10,113 nucleotides of DNA, taken from positions 1-10,113 of the forward strand of contig CAMPIX010000042.1 of assembly GCA_946886565.1 (NCBI GenBank). The letters run 5' to 3'. The notes under the pieces are model-generated. The model was not told where the DNA came from. It made no database searches and saw only the letters and a program-made list of their open reading frames with translations. Position numbers and translations under genes: made by a program. This document shows, piece after piece, positions 1 through 8,066 of this stretch (position 1 is its first letter; each line of letters starts with the position of its first letter). The stretch comes from an uncultured Altererythrobacter sp. (GTDB taxonomy: Bacteria; Pseudomonadota; Alphaproteobacteria; Sphingomonadales; Sphingomonadaceae).

Positions 1-885
1 CTGGGCGACACCGGCCGCGCGCACGGCCCGTTCCGCTGGGCGGCGCGGCTGGCGCACTGGATGAACCGCAACACCCCGCAAGGCGCGGCGCGCAACATCC
101 ACGCGCACTACGACCTCGGCAACGACTTCTACGAGGCCTGGCTCGACCCGACGATGAGCTACTCTTCCGCGATTTGGGAGGAGGGCGACGACCTCGAAGC
201 GGCGCAGCGGCGCAAGTGGGCGCGGCTCGCCGAGCGCGTGGGCGAACCCGATACGCTGCTCGAAATCGGCTGCGGCTGGGGCGGACTGTCGGACCATTTC
301 GCGCGAGGGGGCGCGAAAGTCACCGGCATCAGCCTCTCGGACGAACAGCTCGAATGGGCGCGGGCGCGCCACGATCCAAGCATCGATTTCAGCAAGCAGG
401 ATTATCGCGACGTTCGCGAGCAATTCGACGCGATCGTCAGCGTCGAGATGGTCGAAGCGGTCGGGCGCGAATTCTGGCCGAGCTATTTCGACTGCATCGC
501 GCGCTGCCTCAAGTCGGGCGGACGCGCGGCGATCCAGTTCATCGCGATGAAGGACAGCCTGTTCGAAGCCTACGCCAAGAGCGCGGACTTCATCCAGGCC
601 TACATCTTCCCCGGTGGCCTGCTGATCCTGACGCGCGAATTCGAACGGCTGGCGCGCGAGCGCGGGCTGCGCTGGGAGAAGTGCGAGGGCTTCGGGCTCG
701 ACTATGCCAAGACGCTCAAGGCGTGGCGGGAACGGTTCGACGCCGCCGCGGCCGAGGGGCGGCTGCCCGCCGAGTTCGACGAGCGCTTCCGGCGGCTGTG
801 GCGCTATTACCTGATGTATTGCGAGGGCGGCTTTCGCGGCGGTGGAATCGACGTCCGCCAGGTGACGCTGGTGAAGGAGGGATAA
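1..885 (+). CDS. Cyclopropane-fatty-acyl-phospholipid synthase-like SAM methyltransferase (5' end outside window)
   Basis: The reading frame is open from base 1, so only the C-terminal 294 residues are present. The family uses S-adenosylmethionine to methylenate (or methylate) unsaturated acyl chains of membrane phospholipids at the inner membrane face. Visible family marks are HYDLGNDFYEAWLD (from 106), the SAM-binding LLEIGCGWGGLSDHF (about 256-300), GISLSDEQLEWA (about 325-360), SVEMVEAVG (about 439-465) and the late DYAKTLKAW with its tyrosine near 703. Compared with E. coli Cfa as I recall it, the bicarbonate-site cysteine in YSCAYW is serine here (166-168), and the histidine of LLHTIG is glutamine (535-537). 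The glutamate and tyrosine of that site are kept. It may therefore be a divergent paralogue or another fatty-acid methyltransferase rather than a true Cfa. The stop is two bases before the next ATG, implying co-transcription with the serine hydrolase. Confidence 0.88.
   Translation: MGDTGRAHGPFRWAARLAHWMNRNTPQGAARNIHAHYDLGNDFYEAWLDPTMSYSSAIWEEGDDLEAAQRRKWARLAERVGEPDTLLEIGCGWGGLSDHFARGGAKVTGISLSDEQLEWARARHDPSIDFSKQDYRDVREQFDAIVSVEMVEAVGREFWPSYFDCIARCLKSGGRAAIQFIAMKDSLFEAYAKSADFIQAYIFPGGLLILTREFERLARERGLRWEKCEGFGLDYAKTLKAWRERFDAAAAEGRLPAEFDERFRRLWRYYLMYCEGGFRGGGIDVRQVTLVKEG
874..880 (+). promoter_or_regulatory. Shine-Dalgarno of the serine hydrolase
   Basis: AAGGAGG lies inside the last codons of the methyltransferase, seven bases before the ATG at 888. 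It is a near-perfect ribosome site and fixes 888 as the start of the next gene, even though the frame is open much further upstream. Confidence 0.75.
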
Positions 886-887
886 CG

Positions 888-2063
888 ATGCGCATTTGGG
901 GTCTGGCGCTGGCGGCGGCGCTGCTGGCGGGCTGCGCGAGTGCGCCGCTCACCGATCGTCCGGACGTCTACCCGACGCAGCCCGCACAGGCGGTGCCGTT
1001 GGAAGATCAGCAGGTGCTGTTCTGGGACGATGCGACCCGCACCGATCGCTTTCGCCGGATGGAGGACATCTTCGCGGGGATCGAAACCGCGCCTGCCGAC
1101 GACGTCCGCGAACTGCCGCCGGGCGAACCGTTCGACGCGGCGACGCTGGCCAAGGTCGACGGTTATCTGATGGCTATGAACGCCGCGGGCATCATGGTGT
1201 TGCAGGACGGCAAGGTCCGGCTCGAGAAATATCGCCTCGGCTTCGGCCCCGAGCAGCGCTGGACGAGCTTCTCGGTCGCCAAGAGCTTCACCTCGACGCT
1301 GCTGGGCGCGGCGCTGAAGGACGGCAGTATCGCGAGCCTCGACGATCCGGTGACACGCTATCTGCCTGAACTCGCAGGTACGGCTTACGACGGCGTCACC
1401 GTCGCCCAGGTGGCGACCATGACCTCGGGCGTGAAGTGGAACGAGGATTACGCCGATCCGGAGAGCGACGTCGCCCGGATGCTCTCGGTCGCGCCGGTCC
1501 AAGGCGAATCGCAGGCGGTGACATATGCGCGCACTCTGACCCGCGAGGCACCCGCCGGTGAGAAGTGGGTCTACAAGACGCTCGAGACCAACCTGCTCGG
1601 TGATATCGTCGCGGCGGCGACCGGCAAGACGCTCGCCGCCTATGCGAAGGAGAAGATCGTCGATCCCGCGGGCTTCGCCGGCGGGCTGTTCTGGATGACC
1701 GATCTCACCGGCGGCAATATCGGTGGGTGCTGCCTCTCGATCCGCCTGGCGGACTATGCGCGGATGGGCCAGTGGGTGCTCGAAGGCGGTCAGCCCTCGG
1801 TCCCCGAAGGCTGGTTCGCACAGGCGGGCGCGGCACAGGTCGATCTCGGGAAGGGCTTCGGCTACGGTTACCAGTGGTGGACCTATCCGGGCGGCTTCTA
1901 CGGCGCGCAGGGCATCTTCGGACAGTACATCACCATCGTGCCGGAGCAGGACATGGTGGTCGCAGTCGTCTCGAACTACCCGACCGCCACGGGCGAGGGG
2001 CTCACTCAGGCCCGCATGGGTCTGTGGCAGACGCTGATCGAGGCGGGCGCGAACCCGCTCTAG
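888..2063 (+). CDS. Lipoprotein serine hydrolase, class C beta-lactamase / 6-aminohexanoate-dimer hydrolase-like
   Basis: The product is 391 residues. The N-terminus MRIWGLALAAALLAGC is a lipoprotein signal with lipobox L13-A-G-C16, so the mature protein should be lipid-anchored and face the periplasm. The nucleophile motif SxxK is S129-V-A-K132 within WTSFSVAKSFTS. The second motif tyrosine is probably Y229 (VYKTLETNLLG), and the usual KTG triad position reads GIFGQ (342-346), as in NylB-type hydrolases rather than true beta-lactamases. DDPVTRYLPEL (156-) and LADYARMGQWVL (287-) are also typical of the fold. Substrate is unknown: an ester, amide or peptide hydrolase is likely, and antibiotic resistance is not implied. 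The start is fixed by the Shine-Dalgarno at 874-880 and the signal peptide. It follows the methyltransferase by two bases, and its TAG stop overlaps the stop of the convergent PilZ gene. Confidence 0.9.
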   Translation: MRIWGLALAAALLAGCASAPLTDRPDVYPTQPAQAVPLEDQQVLFWDDATRTDRFRRMEDIFAGIETAPADDVRELPPGEPFDAATLAKVDGYLMAMNAAGIMVLQDGKVRLEKYRLGFGPEQRWTSFSVAKSFTSTLLGAALKDGSIASLDDPVTRYLPELAGTAYDGVTVAQVATMTSGVKWNEDYADPESDVARMLSVAPVQGESQAVTYARTLTREAPAGEKWVYKTLETNLLGDIVAAATGKTLAAYAKEKIVDPAGFAGGLFWMTDLTGGNIGGCCLSIRLADYARMGQWVLEGGQPSVPEGWFAQAGAAQVDLGKGFGYGYQWWTYPGGFYGAQGIFGQYITIVPEQDMVVAVVSNYPTATGEGLTQARMGLWQTLIEAGANPL

Positions 2064-2410
2064 CAAACGCTGCGGAAGACGCCGCTGCTCTGGTGCTGGC
2101 CGACGATGCTGTCGTGCACGATCGGGCTCAGCAGTTCGGCGAAAGCGCAGCCGACCTGGCAGTTGTCCCACCAGATCACCTCGGCCTGAAGAGCGCCGAG
2201 GCCGGGCAGCGTGAGCCAGCACAACTGCCCCGGGTGCATGCGGTTGATCGCCGCGGCCGAGAAACCCGACACCGAAAGGTCGTGAACCACGGTCTGAAAG
2301 CCGCGGCCGCCCGAGGCGCGAAGCTGTGCGGGGATCGCCAGCTTCGTGCGCGGGGCGCAGCGATCTTCCTGCGCGGCGATCGAATAGCGTTCGAAAGATC
2401 CGACGGTCAT
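2060..2410 (-). CDS. Single-domain PilZ protein (putative c-di-GMP effector)
   Basis: The product is 116 residues and is essentially one PilZ domain. The two nucleotide-binding signatures are visible: RxxxR at R17-CAP-R21 and DxSxxG at D44-L-S-V-S-G49. The later G87-C-A-F90 fits the closing strand of the barrel. PilZ domains bind cyclic di-GMP and pass the signal to motility, polysaccharide or other partners; with no second domain here, this one would act through a protein partner I cannot name. No signal peptide or membrane segment is visible, so it is cytoplasmic. The ATG at 2410 follows AAGGA (plus-strand 2420-2424) by nine bases. The 103-base gap behind it separates it from the purF-SDR pair, so it could be read with them or from its own promoter. 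A GANTC site (2417-2421) overlaps the ribosome-site region. Confidence 0.85.
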   Translation of the reverse strand: MTVGSFERYSIAAQEDRCAPRTKLAIPAQLRASGGRGFQTVVHDLSVSGFSAAAINRMHPGQLCWLTLPGLGALQAEVIWWDNCQVGCAFAELLSPIVHDSIVGQHQSSGVFRSVC

Positions 2411-2513
2411 CGCTTCGATTCCTTAATCATCCATCGCTCCGCAGGCGTGCGGACGCGTGCGAAGTCGGGCGAATGCTCGCCGATCCTGCTTTCGACAGAG
2501 TTGCCGGAAAAGG

Positions 2514-3236
2514 TTAAGCGGGATTCACCACGCGCTCGCGGTGGCGCGTGTCGAAGCCTTCGGCGACCAGCGCGGCGATGCGTTCGCCGACGACCTCGGG
2601 CTGTTTGACTGTTTGCGGGTCCTCGCCCGGATAGGCCTTGGCGCGCATCGCGGTGCGGGTCGCGCCCGGATCCACGATTGCGACGCGGATGTCGCCGAGA
2701 TTGCGCACTTCCTCCGCATAACTGTCGAGCAGCGATTCGAAGGCCGCCTTGGTCGAACCGTACGCGGACCAGAACGCGCGTGGCTCGGACCCGACGCTGC
2801 TCGTCAGCCCGATCACCCGTGCGCCGTCGCTGCGCTTCAGCAGCGGGTCGAACGCGGCGATCAGCGCCTGCGTTGCCAGCAGGTTGGTGGTGACCGCCTG
2901 TGCGAGCTGCTTGGGCTCGATCTGGGTCACCGGGGTCAGAGTGGGGAGATAGGCAGCCGAGATCACAAGCACGTCGAGCTTGTCCCACCGGCTCGCGACC
3001 GCCGAGGCGAGCCGCGCGATCCCGTCCTGCTCGGCGAGGTCGAGCGGGGCGATCGTAGCCGCGCCTCCGGCGTCGTGGATCGCATCCTCGACGCCCTCCA
3101 GCGCGCGCACGTCGCGGCCGGTGAGGACGACATGCGCGCCGTCCTTCGCCAGCGCGATCGCGGTCGCCGCGCCGATTCCGCGGCTCGCGCCGGTGACGAG
3201 CGCGACGCGCCCTTCCAGGGGCTTTGCATCGGGCAT
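2514..3236 (-). CDS. Short-chain dehydrogenase/reductase, YciK-like
   Basis: The product is 240 residues, the normal length for a classical SDR, a cytoplasmic NAD(P)-dependent oxidoreductase. Visible marks are the cofactor loop TGASRGIG (T15-G22), LDLA (65-68), tetrad asparagine N118, catalytic S146, the Y159-GST-K163 pair and PG (190-191). The C-terminal PGATRTAMRAKAYPGEDPQ closely resembles E. coli YciK as I remember it. The usual NNAG after the fourth strand is SAAY here (93-96), an odd substitution. Substrate is unknown. Its ATG overlaps the purF TGA by one base (TGATG), with AAGG seven bases upstream, so it should be translationally coupled to purF. I recall the same order in other alphaproteobacteria. 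It could support purine or redox metabolism, or simply share the transcript. Confidence 0.9.
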   Translation of the reverse strand: MPDAKPLEGRVALVTGASRGIGAATAIALAKDGAHVVLTGRDVRALEGVEDAIHDAGGAATIAPLDLAEQDGIARLASAVASRWDKLDVLVISAAYLPTLTPVTQIEPKQLAQAVTTNLLATQALIAAFDPLLKRSDGARVIGLTSSVGSEPRAFWSAYGSTKAAFESLLDSYAEEVRNLGDIRVAIVDPGATRTAMRAKAYPGEDPQTVKQPEVVGERIAALVAEGFDTRHRERVVNPA

Positions 3237-4702
3237 CAGGCGACCTTGTCGAACGGAAGCTGGGCGTCGCGGTGCTCGCGCTGGGCGAGATCGGTCAGCG
3301 CGGTCGGATAGTCGCCGGTGAAGCAGGCGTCGCAGAACGCCGGGCAGGCGGCGTCGCGCGGCTCGTGCCCGACCGCGCGGTAGAGCCCGTCGATCGACAC
3401 GAACGCGAGGCTGTCCGCCTTGATGAACGCGCGCATCGGCTCGATGTCCATGCGCGCGGCCAGAAGCTTGGAACGTTCGGGCGTGTCGACGCCGTAGAAG
3501 CACGAATGTGCGGTCGGCGGGCTGGCGACGCGGAAGTGGACTTCGCTGGCGCCCGCCTCGCGCATCATCTCGACGATCTTGAGACTGGTGGTGCCGCGCA
3601 CGATCGAATCGTCGATCAGCACGATCCGCTTGCCTTCCACCAGCGCACGATTGGCGTTGTGCTTGCGCTTGACGCTCGAGTGCCGCGCACCGTCGCCGGG
3701 CTGGATGAAGGTGCGCCCGACATAGTGGCTGCGGATGATCCCGAGCTCGAACGGCACGCCCGACTGCTGCGCGTAGCCGATCGCCGCGGGCACGCCGCTG
3801 TCGGGCACCGGAACCACGAGGTCGACATCCGCCGGGCTCTCGATCGCGAGCTGTTCGCCGATCGCCTTGCGCGCGGCATAGACGCTGCGCCCGTCGAAGA
3901 TCGAATCGGGACGGCTGAAATAGACGTGCTCGAAGATGCACGGGCGCGGGCGGTGCTGACCGAAGGGATGGAGCGAATCGATGTTGCCGTCGAAGTCGAT
4001 CCGCACGATCTCGCCCGGCTCGACCTGGCGGACGAATTCGGCGCCGACGACGTCGAACGCGACCGTTTCGCTCGCGAATACGGTGGCGTCGCCCATCTTG
4101 CCCATCACCAGCGGACGAATGCCGAGCGGATCGCGGCAGGCGATCATGCCCTCCGGCGTCATCACCACCAGTGCATAGGCGCCCTCGACCAACCGCAGCG
4201 CGTCGATCAGACGGTCGACCATCGTGGGATAGCGGCTGGTGGCGACGAGGTGGATGATGACCTCTGTGTCGGAGGTCGACTGGAAGATCGCGCCCTTGCG
4301 GACCAGTTCCTGCCGCAGCGTGCCGGCGTTCGAGATATTGCCGTTGTGCGCCACCGCGAAGCCGCCGCTGGCGAGGTCGGCGTAGAGCGGCTGGATGTTG
4401 CGCAGGCCCGATCCGCCGGTGGTGGAATAGCGCACATGGCCGGCCGCCATGAAGCCCGGCAGCTCGGCGATCGCCTCGCTCGAGGAGAAGTTCTCCGCCA
4501 CGTGGCCGAGCCCGCGGCGCTGGTAGAATTCGCTGCCGTCGAAGCTGGTGATCCCGGCGGCTTCCTGCCCGCGATGCTGGAGCGCGTGGAGGCCCAGCGC
4601 GGTCGCGGCAGCGGCGTCGGCGGCATTGATCGCGCCGAACACGCCGCACTCCTCGCGGAGCTTGTCGCCGTCCTCGTCGCGGAACGGGTGGGTCAGGTTC
4701 AT
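3236..4702 (-). CDS. purF: Amidophosphoribosyltransferase (PurF)
   Basis: PurF catalyses the committed step of purine synthesis: PRPP plus glutamine gives 5-phosphoribosylamine. The start at 4702 gives 488 residues. The N-terminal glutaminase domain begins at C19 (REECGVFG), so an 18-residue propeptide is expected to be removed to free the nucleophilic cysteine. RYSTTG (91-96) and HNGNISN (119-125) complete this domain. The phosphoribosyltransferase domain carries the PRPP loop VLIDDSIVRGTTS (361-373). Cysteines at C255 (CIFEHVYFSRPDS), C401 (CFYGVDTP), C457 and C460 (CDACFTGDYP) match the four 4Fe-4S ligands of the Bacillus-type enzyme, so an oxygen-sensitive cluster is likely. An upstream ATG at 4795 would add 31 unconserved residues and is rejected. 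No clear Shine-Dalgarno precedes 4702. Its stop is coupled to the SDR gene. Confidence 0.96.
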   Translation of the reverse strand: MNLTHPFRDEDGDKLREECGVFGAINAADAAAATALGLHALQHRGQEAAGITSFDGSEFYQRRGLGHVAENFSSSEAIAELPGFMAAGHVRYSTTGGSGLRNIQPLYADLASGGFAVAHNGNISNAGTLRQELVRKGAIFQSTSDTEVIIHLVATSRYPTMVDRLIDALRLVEGAYALVVMTPEGMIACRDPLGIRPLVMGKMGDATVFASETVAFDVVGAEFVRQVEPGEIVRIDFDGNIDSLHPFGQHRPRPCIFEHVYFSRPDSIFDGRSVYAARKAIGEQLAIESPADVDLVVPVPDSGVPAAIGYAQQSGVPFELGIIRSHYVGRTFIQPGDGARHSSVKRKHNANRALVEGKRIVLIDDSIVRGTTSLKIVEMMREAGASEVHFRVASPPTAHSCFYGVDTPERSKLLAARMDIEPMRAFIKADSLAFVSIDGLYRAVGHEPRDAACPAFCDACFTGDYPTALTDLAQREHRDAQLPFDKVA

Positions 4703-4857
4703 GCGGGTGCGATCCGGTTGCGCGCGTCTCGCCGCGCTCAATGGCGATGTTGCAGCCCGATTACAAGGGCGGGGTGCTGCGCATGTGCGCGTCATTGCGC
4801 ATACAGGAAAGCCTGCGTAAGGCGCGGGGCACCCTAGAACAGAAGAACGCTCAGACC
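4703..4857. promoter_or_regulatory. Divergent intergenic region purF / lol operon
   Basis: This is 155 bases between the start of purF (minus) and the chosen start of the lol permease (plus); it must hold promoters for both. It contains the palindromic hexamer TGCGCA twice (4778-4783 and 4796-4801), with a related TGCGCG between them (4786-4791), and the perfect short inverted repeat GCGCA-TG-TGCGC (4779-4790). These could be operator half-sites. No purine-regulator site that I know is recognisable. Confidence 0.4.
4795..4823 (+). promoter_or_regulatory. Candidate sigma-70-type promoter for the lol operon
   Basis: TTGCGC (4795-4800) and TAAGGC (4818-4823) are separated by exactly 17 bases. 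The boxes are weak, but the spacing and position fit. A transcript starting near 4830 would leave a leader of about 28 bases before the TTG at 4858 and would exclude the upstream ATG at 4741 as the start. By-eye match only. Confidence 0.28.
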
Positions 4858-6091
4858 TTGGTCCTCTCCCTCTTCGAACGAACCATCGCCAAGCGCTACC
4901 TGCTGCCGGGCAGGGGCGAGGCGTTCATCGCGCTGGTCGCCGGGATCAGCGTGGGCGTGGTCATGCTTTCGGTTGCCATGCTGGTGATCGTGATGAGCGT
5001 GATGAACGGCTTCCGCGCCGAACTGCTCGAAAAGATCGTGGGGCTGAACGGCCACGCGATCGTCCAGGGTTACGGCTCGCGGATCGACAACTGGCAGCAG
5101 GTGCTGGAGGACATTCGGGAGACGCCCGGCGTCGTCAGCGCCTCCCCGTTGATCGAGCAGCCGCTGCTCGTCAGCTACAACGGGCGCGTCGCAGGCATTC
5201 TGGTGCGCGGCAACACCCAGCAGGATATCCGCAGCCTCGCGGACAACCTCGTCGCGGGCAATCTCTCGGAACTGCAGGGCGGGGCGAACAACGTCGCGAT
5301 CGGGGCGCGGCTGGCCGAGAGCCTCGGCGCGCGGGTCGGCGACACGATCACGGTGGTCAATCCGGAAGGCCGCACCACGCCCTTCGGCACTATGCCGCGC
5401 CAGATCGGCTACAACGTCTCCGCGATCTTCGAGATCGGCATCTACGACTACGATCAGAAGTTCGTCGTCATGCCGATGGCGGACGCACAGCGGCTGCTGC
5501 TGGTCGGCGAAACGGTGGGAATGATCGAGGTCACGACCGTAGACGCCGACCGGGTGGAAGAGATCATGGCGCCGATCGAGCGCGAGCTGCAGGGCCGGGC
5601 GGTCGTGAACAGCTGGAAGACGATCAATTCGACCTTGTTCGAAGCCCTGCAGGTGGAACGGGTGGCGATGTTCTTCGCCCTGAGCTTCATGGTGCTGGTG
5701 GCCGCCTTCAACATCCTGTCGAGCCTCGTCATGCTGGTCCGCGCGAAAACCCGCGACATCGCGATCATGCGCACGATGGGCGCGACGCGGCGCAGCCTGC
5801 TCAAGATATTCGTGACCACCGGGTTCACGGTCGGCGCGATCGGCACGGTCGCAGGGCTCGCGCTCGGTTTCCTGGTGCTCGCGTTCCGCCAGCAGATCGT
5901 GAAGGTGATCGAAGTCGTGACCGGGCAGAACCTGTGGGATCCCTCGATCCGCTTCCTCTCGACGCTGCCGGCGCGGGTTGCCCCGCTCGAGATCGCGGGC
6001 ATCGTGGCGCTGGCGCTGGTGCTGAGCTTCCTCGCCACGCTCTATCCCGCCTTCAAGGCCGCGAGCACCGATCCGGTGCAGGTTCTGCGTT

Positions 6092-6099
<8 letters not shown>
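4858..6099 (+). CDS. Lipoprotein-releasing ABC transporter permease, LolC/LolE (LolF) family
   Basis: This is the inner-membrane permease of the Lol system, which extracts outer-membrane lipoproteins from the inner membrane and hands them to the LolA carrier. From TTG 4858 the product is 413 residues, the usual family length. The start is inferred because similarity as I remember it begins at [18 protein letters not shown]; an ATG at 4741 would add 39 unrelated residues. Four membrane segments are visible at about 22-49, 269-294, 314-343 and 378-398. The large periplasmic domain (about 55-265) starts after [12 protein letters not shown]. The cytoplasmic loop [18 protein letters not shown] is the coupling region to LolD, and the C-terminus [17 protein letters not shown] is diagnostic. 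Only one permease gene sits beside lolD, suggesting a LolF-type homodimer instead of the LolC/LolE pair of gammaproteobacteria. It overlaps lolD by eight bases. The Shine-Dalgarno is weak. Confidence 0.92.
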
Positions 6100-6762
<663 letters not shown>

Positions 6763-6766
<4 letters not shown>

Positions 6767-7683
6767 TCCTGCCGGCGATACTGATGGCTTTCGGTTCGGT
6801 CGGAAGCGCGCCATCGGTCTCGCCTCCGATCGAATGCACTCTACCCGACGGATGGTCCGAAGCGACGCGGGCCGATCCGCACTACATCGTTTTCGGCGAA
6901 AAACATGGCACGCGGGAAGGGCCGGCATTGGTGAGCGAGATCGCGTGCGCCCTTTCGCGCCGCGGCGAAGCGCTGCTTGTCGCGCTGGAGCTTTCGGCGG
7001 ATCAGGATGCCGCGTTGCAGGCCGCGTGGGAGCAGCCGCGGGCAACCTTTTCGCAAGTGCTGCTCGACACGATGCCCGACTGGAGGCAACGGGACGATGG
7101 CGTCACCAGCCGGGCCATGCTCGAGCTTCTCGTCGAATTGCACGCGCTCAAGGAATCCGGCGCGACGGTCGATGTCGTCGCGTTCAACGGCGTGCGCGAC
7201 GAGGCCCAGCGGGCACGCTTTGCCGATCTTCCCATGCAGGGCCCGCACGAAGCGGCGCAGGCGGAAAATATCCGGATCGCAAATGCCAATGGCCGATACG
7301 ACCGCGCTCTGGTCCTCGTGGGCGGCCTGCATGCCCGCAAACAACGTTACGAACTGCAAGGCGTCACATTCGAGCCGATGGCGATGAAGTTGGCCCCGGC
7401 CTCCGAAGTCCTGAGCCTGAGGATGATCTACGGAAAAGGAACGGGCTGGAATTGCCAGCTGCGCGAGGACGCGAGCGTCGCTCCGGGCGAGCCGGTCTAC
7501 AGTACCGATCTCTCCTGTTCGGCCCATCCGCTGGAGGGGCGCGAGGGTCCGACAGGGGCGGTAGCGGTGGGGCTGTGGCCGACGGACTGGCAGAAAGACG
7601 GCGATGATCGGTGGGATGGTTATGCATGGGTAGGAACGGCGCACGCTTCCCCGCCTGCGATTGTTGGAGCAGGCGAGTCCTAA
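6763..7683 (+). CDS. Exported ChaN/TIKI-superfamily-like protein, function unknown
   Basis: The product is 306 residues. The N-terminus [16 protein letters not shown] is hydrophobic and may be an uncharged signal peptide cut near A16, placing the protein in the periplasm; there is no lipobox. The core shows the pattern of the ChaN/EreA/TraB/TIKI superfamily: GE-K-H at 45-48 ([12 protein letters not shown]), an isolated glutamate after a hydrophobic strand at E76 (LLVALEL), FNG at 141-143, and a final GGLH at 187-190. In that superfamily these glutamates and histidines form a catalytic or metal/haem site. The C-terminal 100 residues, with C231 and C252 that could pair, are not part of the core as I know it. 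ATGA overlap with lolD marks it as third gene of the lol operon. A role with lipoproteins or the envelope is only inference from that position. Confidence 0.7.
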
Positions 7684-7722
7684 CAGGCGGACCCGTCGTG
7701 GCTTTCCGGCGTTTGGCATGCG

Positions 7723-7728
7723 AAGGAG
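7723..7728 (+). promoter_or_regulatory. Shine-Dalgarno of the 91-residue protein
   Basis: AAGGAG eight bases before the ATG at 7737. It decides this start over earlier in-frame possibilities that run through the end of the upstream gene. The 53-base gap from 7684 shows no convincing promoter. Confidence 0.75.
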
Positions 7729-7736
7729 ATTCTCGC

Positions 7737-8012
7737 ATGACCGACCACCCGAGCACCTACAAGGCCGTCGAGACGCACGAGGAAGGCGTCCAGTGGGACG
7801 ACCGCGCCTCGATCCACTCCGCCGACGACGGCCAGGGCGTGCTCGACGGCGCCAAGGGCTTCCGCGACGGCACGCTCGCCGAGATGGTGGCGCAGGTCAT
7901 GGCCTATCCGCCCGAGCGGCGGAGCGACTTCGTGATCCAGAAGGCGGGCGACCACCGCCTCGAACGCGCCGAGATCGAGGCGCTGGCGGCGCGGAGCGAT
8001 TTTCCCGGCTGA
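7737..8012 (+). CDS. Small acidic protein of unknown function
   Basis: This 91-residue protein has no signal peptide, membrane segment or cysteine. The first 45 residues are rich in D, E, H and G and look flexible (THEEGVQWDDRASIHSADDG). The second half looks like a compact helical module, with LAEMVAQVMAYPPERRSDF (47-65) and then GDHRLERAEIEALAARSDF. I do not recognise a domain. A strong Shine-Dalgarno, a clean start and codon use like its neighbours make it a real gene. It stands between the lol operon and glutathione peroxidase, 54 bases from the latter, so it may be read with the peroxidase or alone. Confidence 0.8.
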   Translation: MTDHPSTYKAVETHEEGVQWDDRASIHSADDGQGVLDGAKGFRDGTLAEMVAQVMAYPPERRSDFVIQKAGDHRLERAEIEALAARSDFPG

Positions 8013-8040
8013 TTGCCCGGCGCGCGGGGCGTGGTATGAG
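8013..8040 (+). promoter_or_regulatory. Candidate promoter for glutathione peroxidase
   Basis: TTGCCC (8013-8018) and TATGAG (8035-8040) are spaced by 16 bases directly behind the stop of the small protein. A start near 8047 would give a leader of about 20 bases holding the ribosome site AAGGAG (8053-8058). By-eye match, no operator recognised. Confidence 0.33.
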
Positions 8041-8066
8041 CTGCGAGCCAGCAAGGAGACCCCCAC

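Noticed and set aside
174..887. Plus-strand frame open upstream of the serine hydrolase, giving a possible 629-residue fusion protein.
   Set aside because: It overlaps the well-supported methyltransferase in another frame. The lipoprotein signal and Shine-Dalgarno fix the start at 888.
2468..2481. GGCGA-ATGC-TCGCC hairpin after the SDR gene as a terminator.
   Set aside because: The stem has only five pairs and there is no T-run on the minus-strand side; it could be chance.
4738..4766. TTGTAA and CATTGA spaced by 17 bases on the minus strand as the purF promoter.
   Set aside because: The -10 box matches the consensus too poorly to list as a feature.
4703..4795. ATG at 4795 (minus) as start of PurF.
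   Set aside because: The added 31 residues are arginine/alanine-rich and unconserved. The propeptide length before the catalytic cysteine fits the start at 4702.
4741..4857. ATG at 4741 (or 4783) as start of the Lol permease.
   Set aside because: It would add 39 (or 25) residues without family similarity and lies upstream of, or over, the likely promoter.
7652..7675. Hairpin CGCCTGC / GCAGGCG with a 10-base loop at the end of the ChaN-like gene, as a terminator.
   Set aside because: It lies inside the coding region and no T-run follows.
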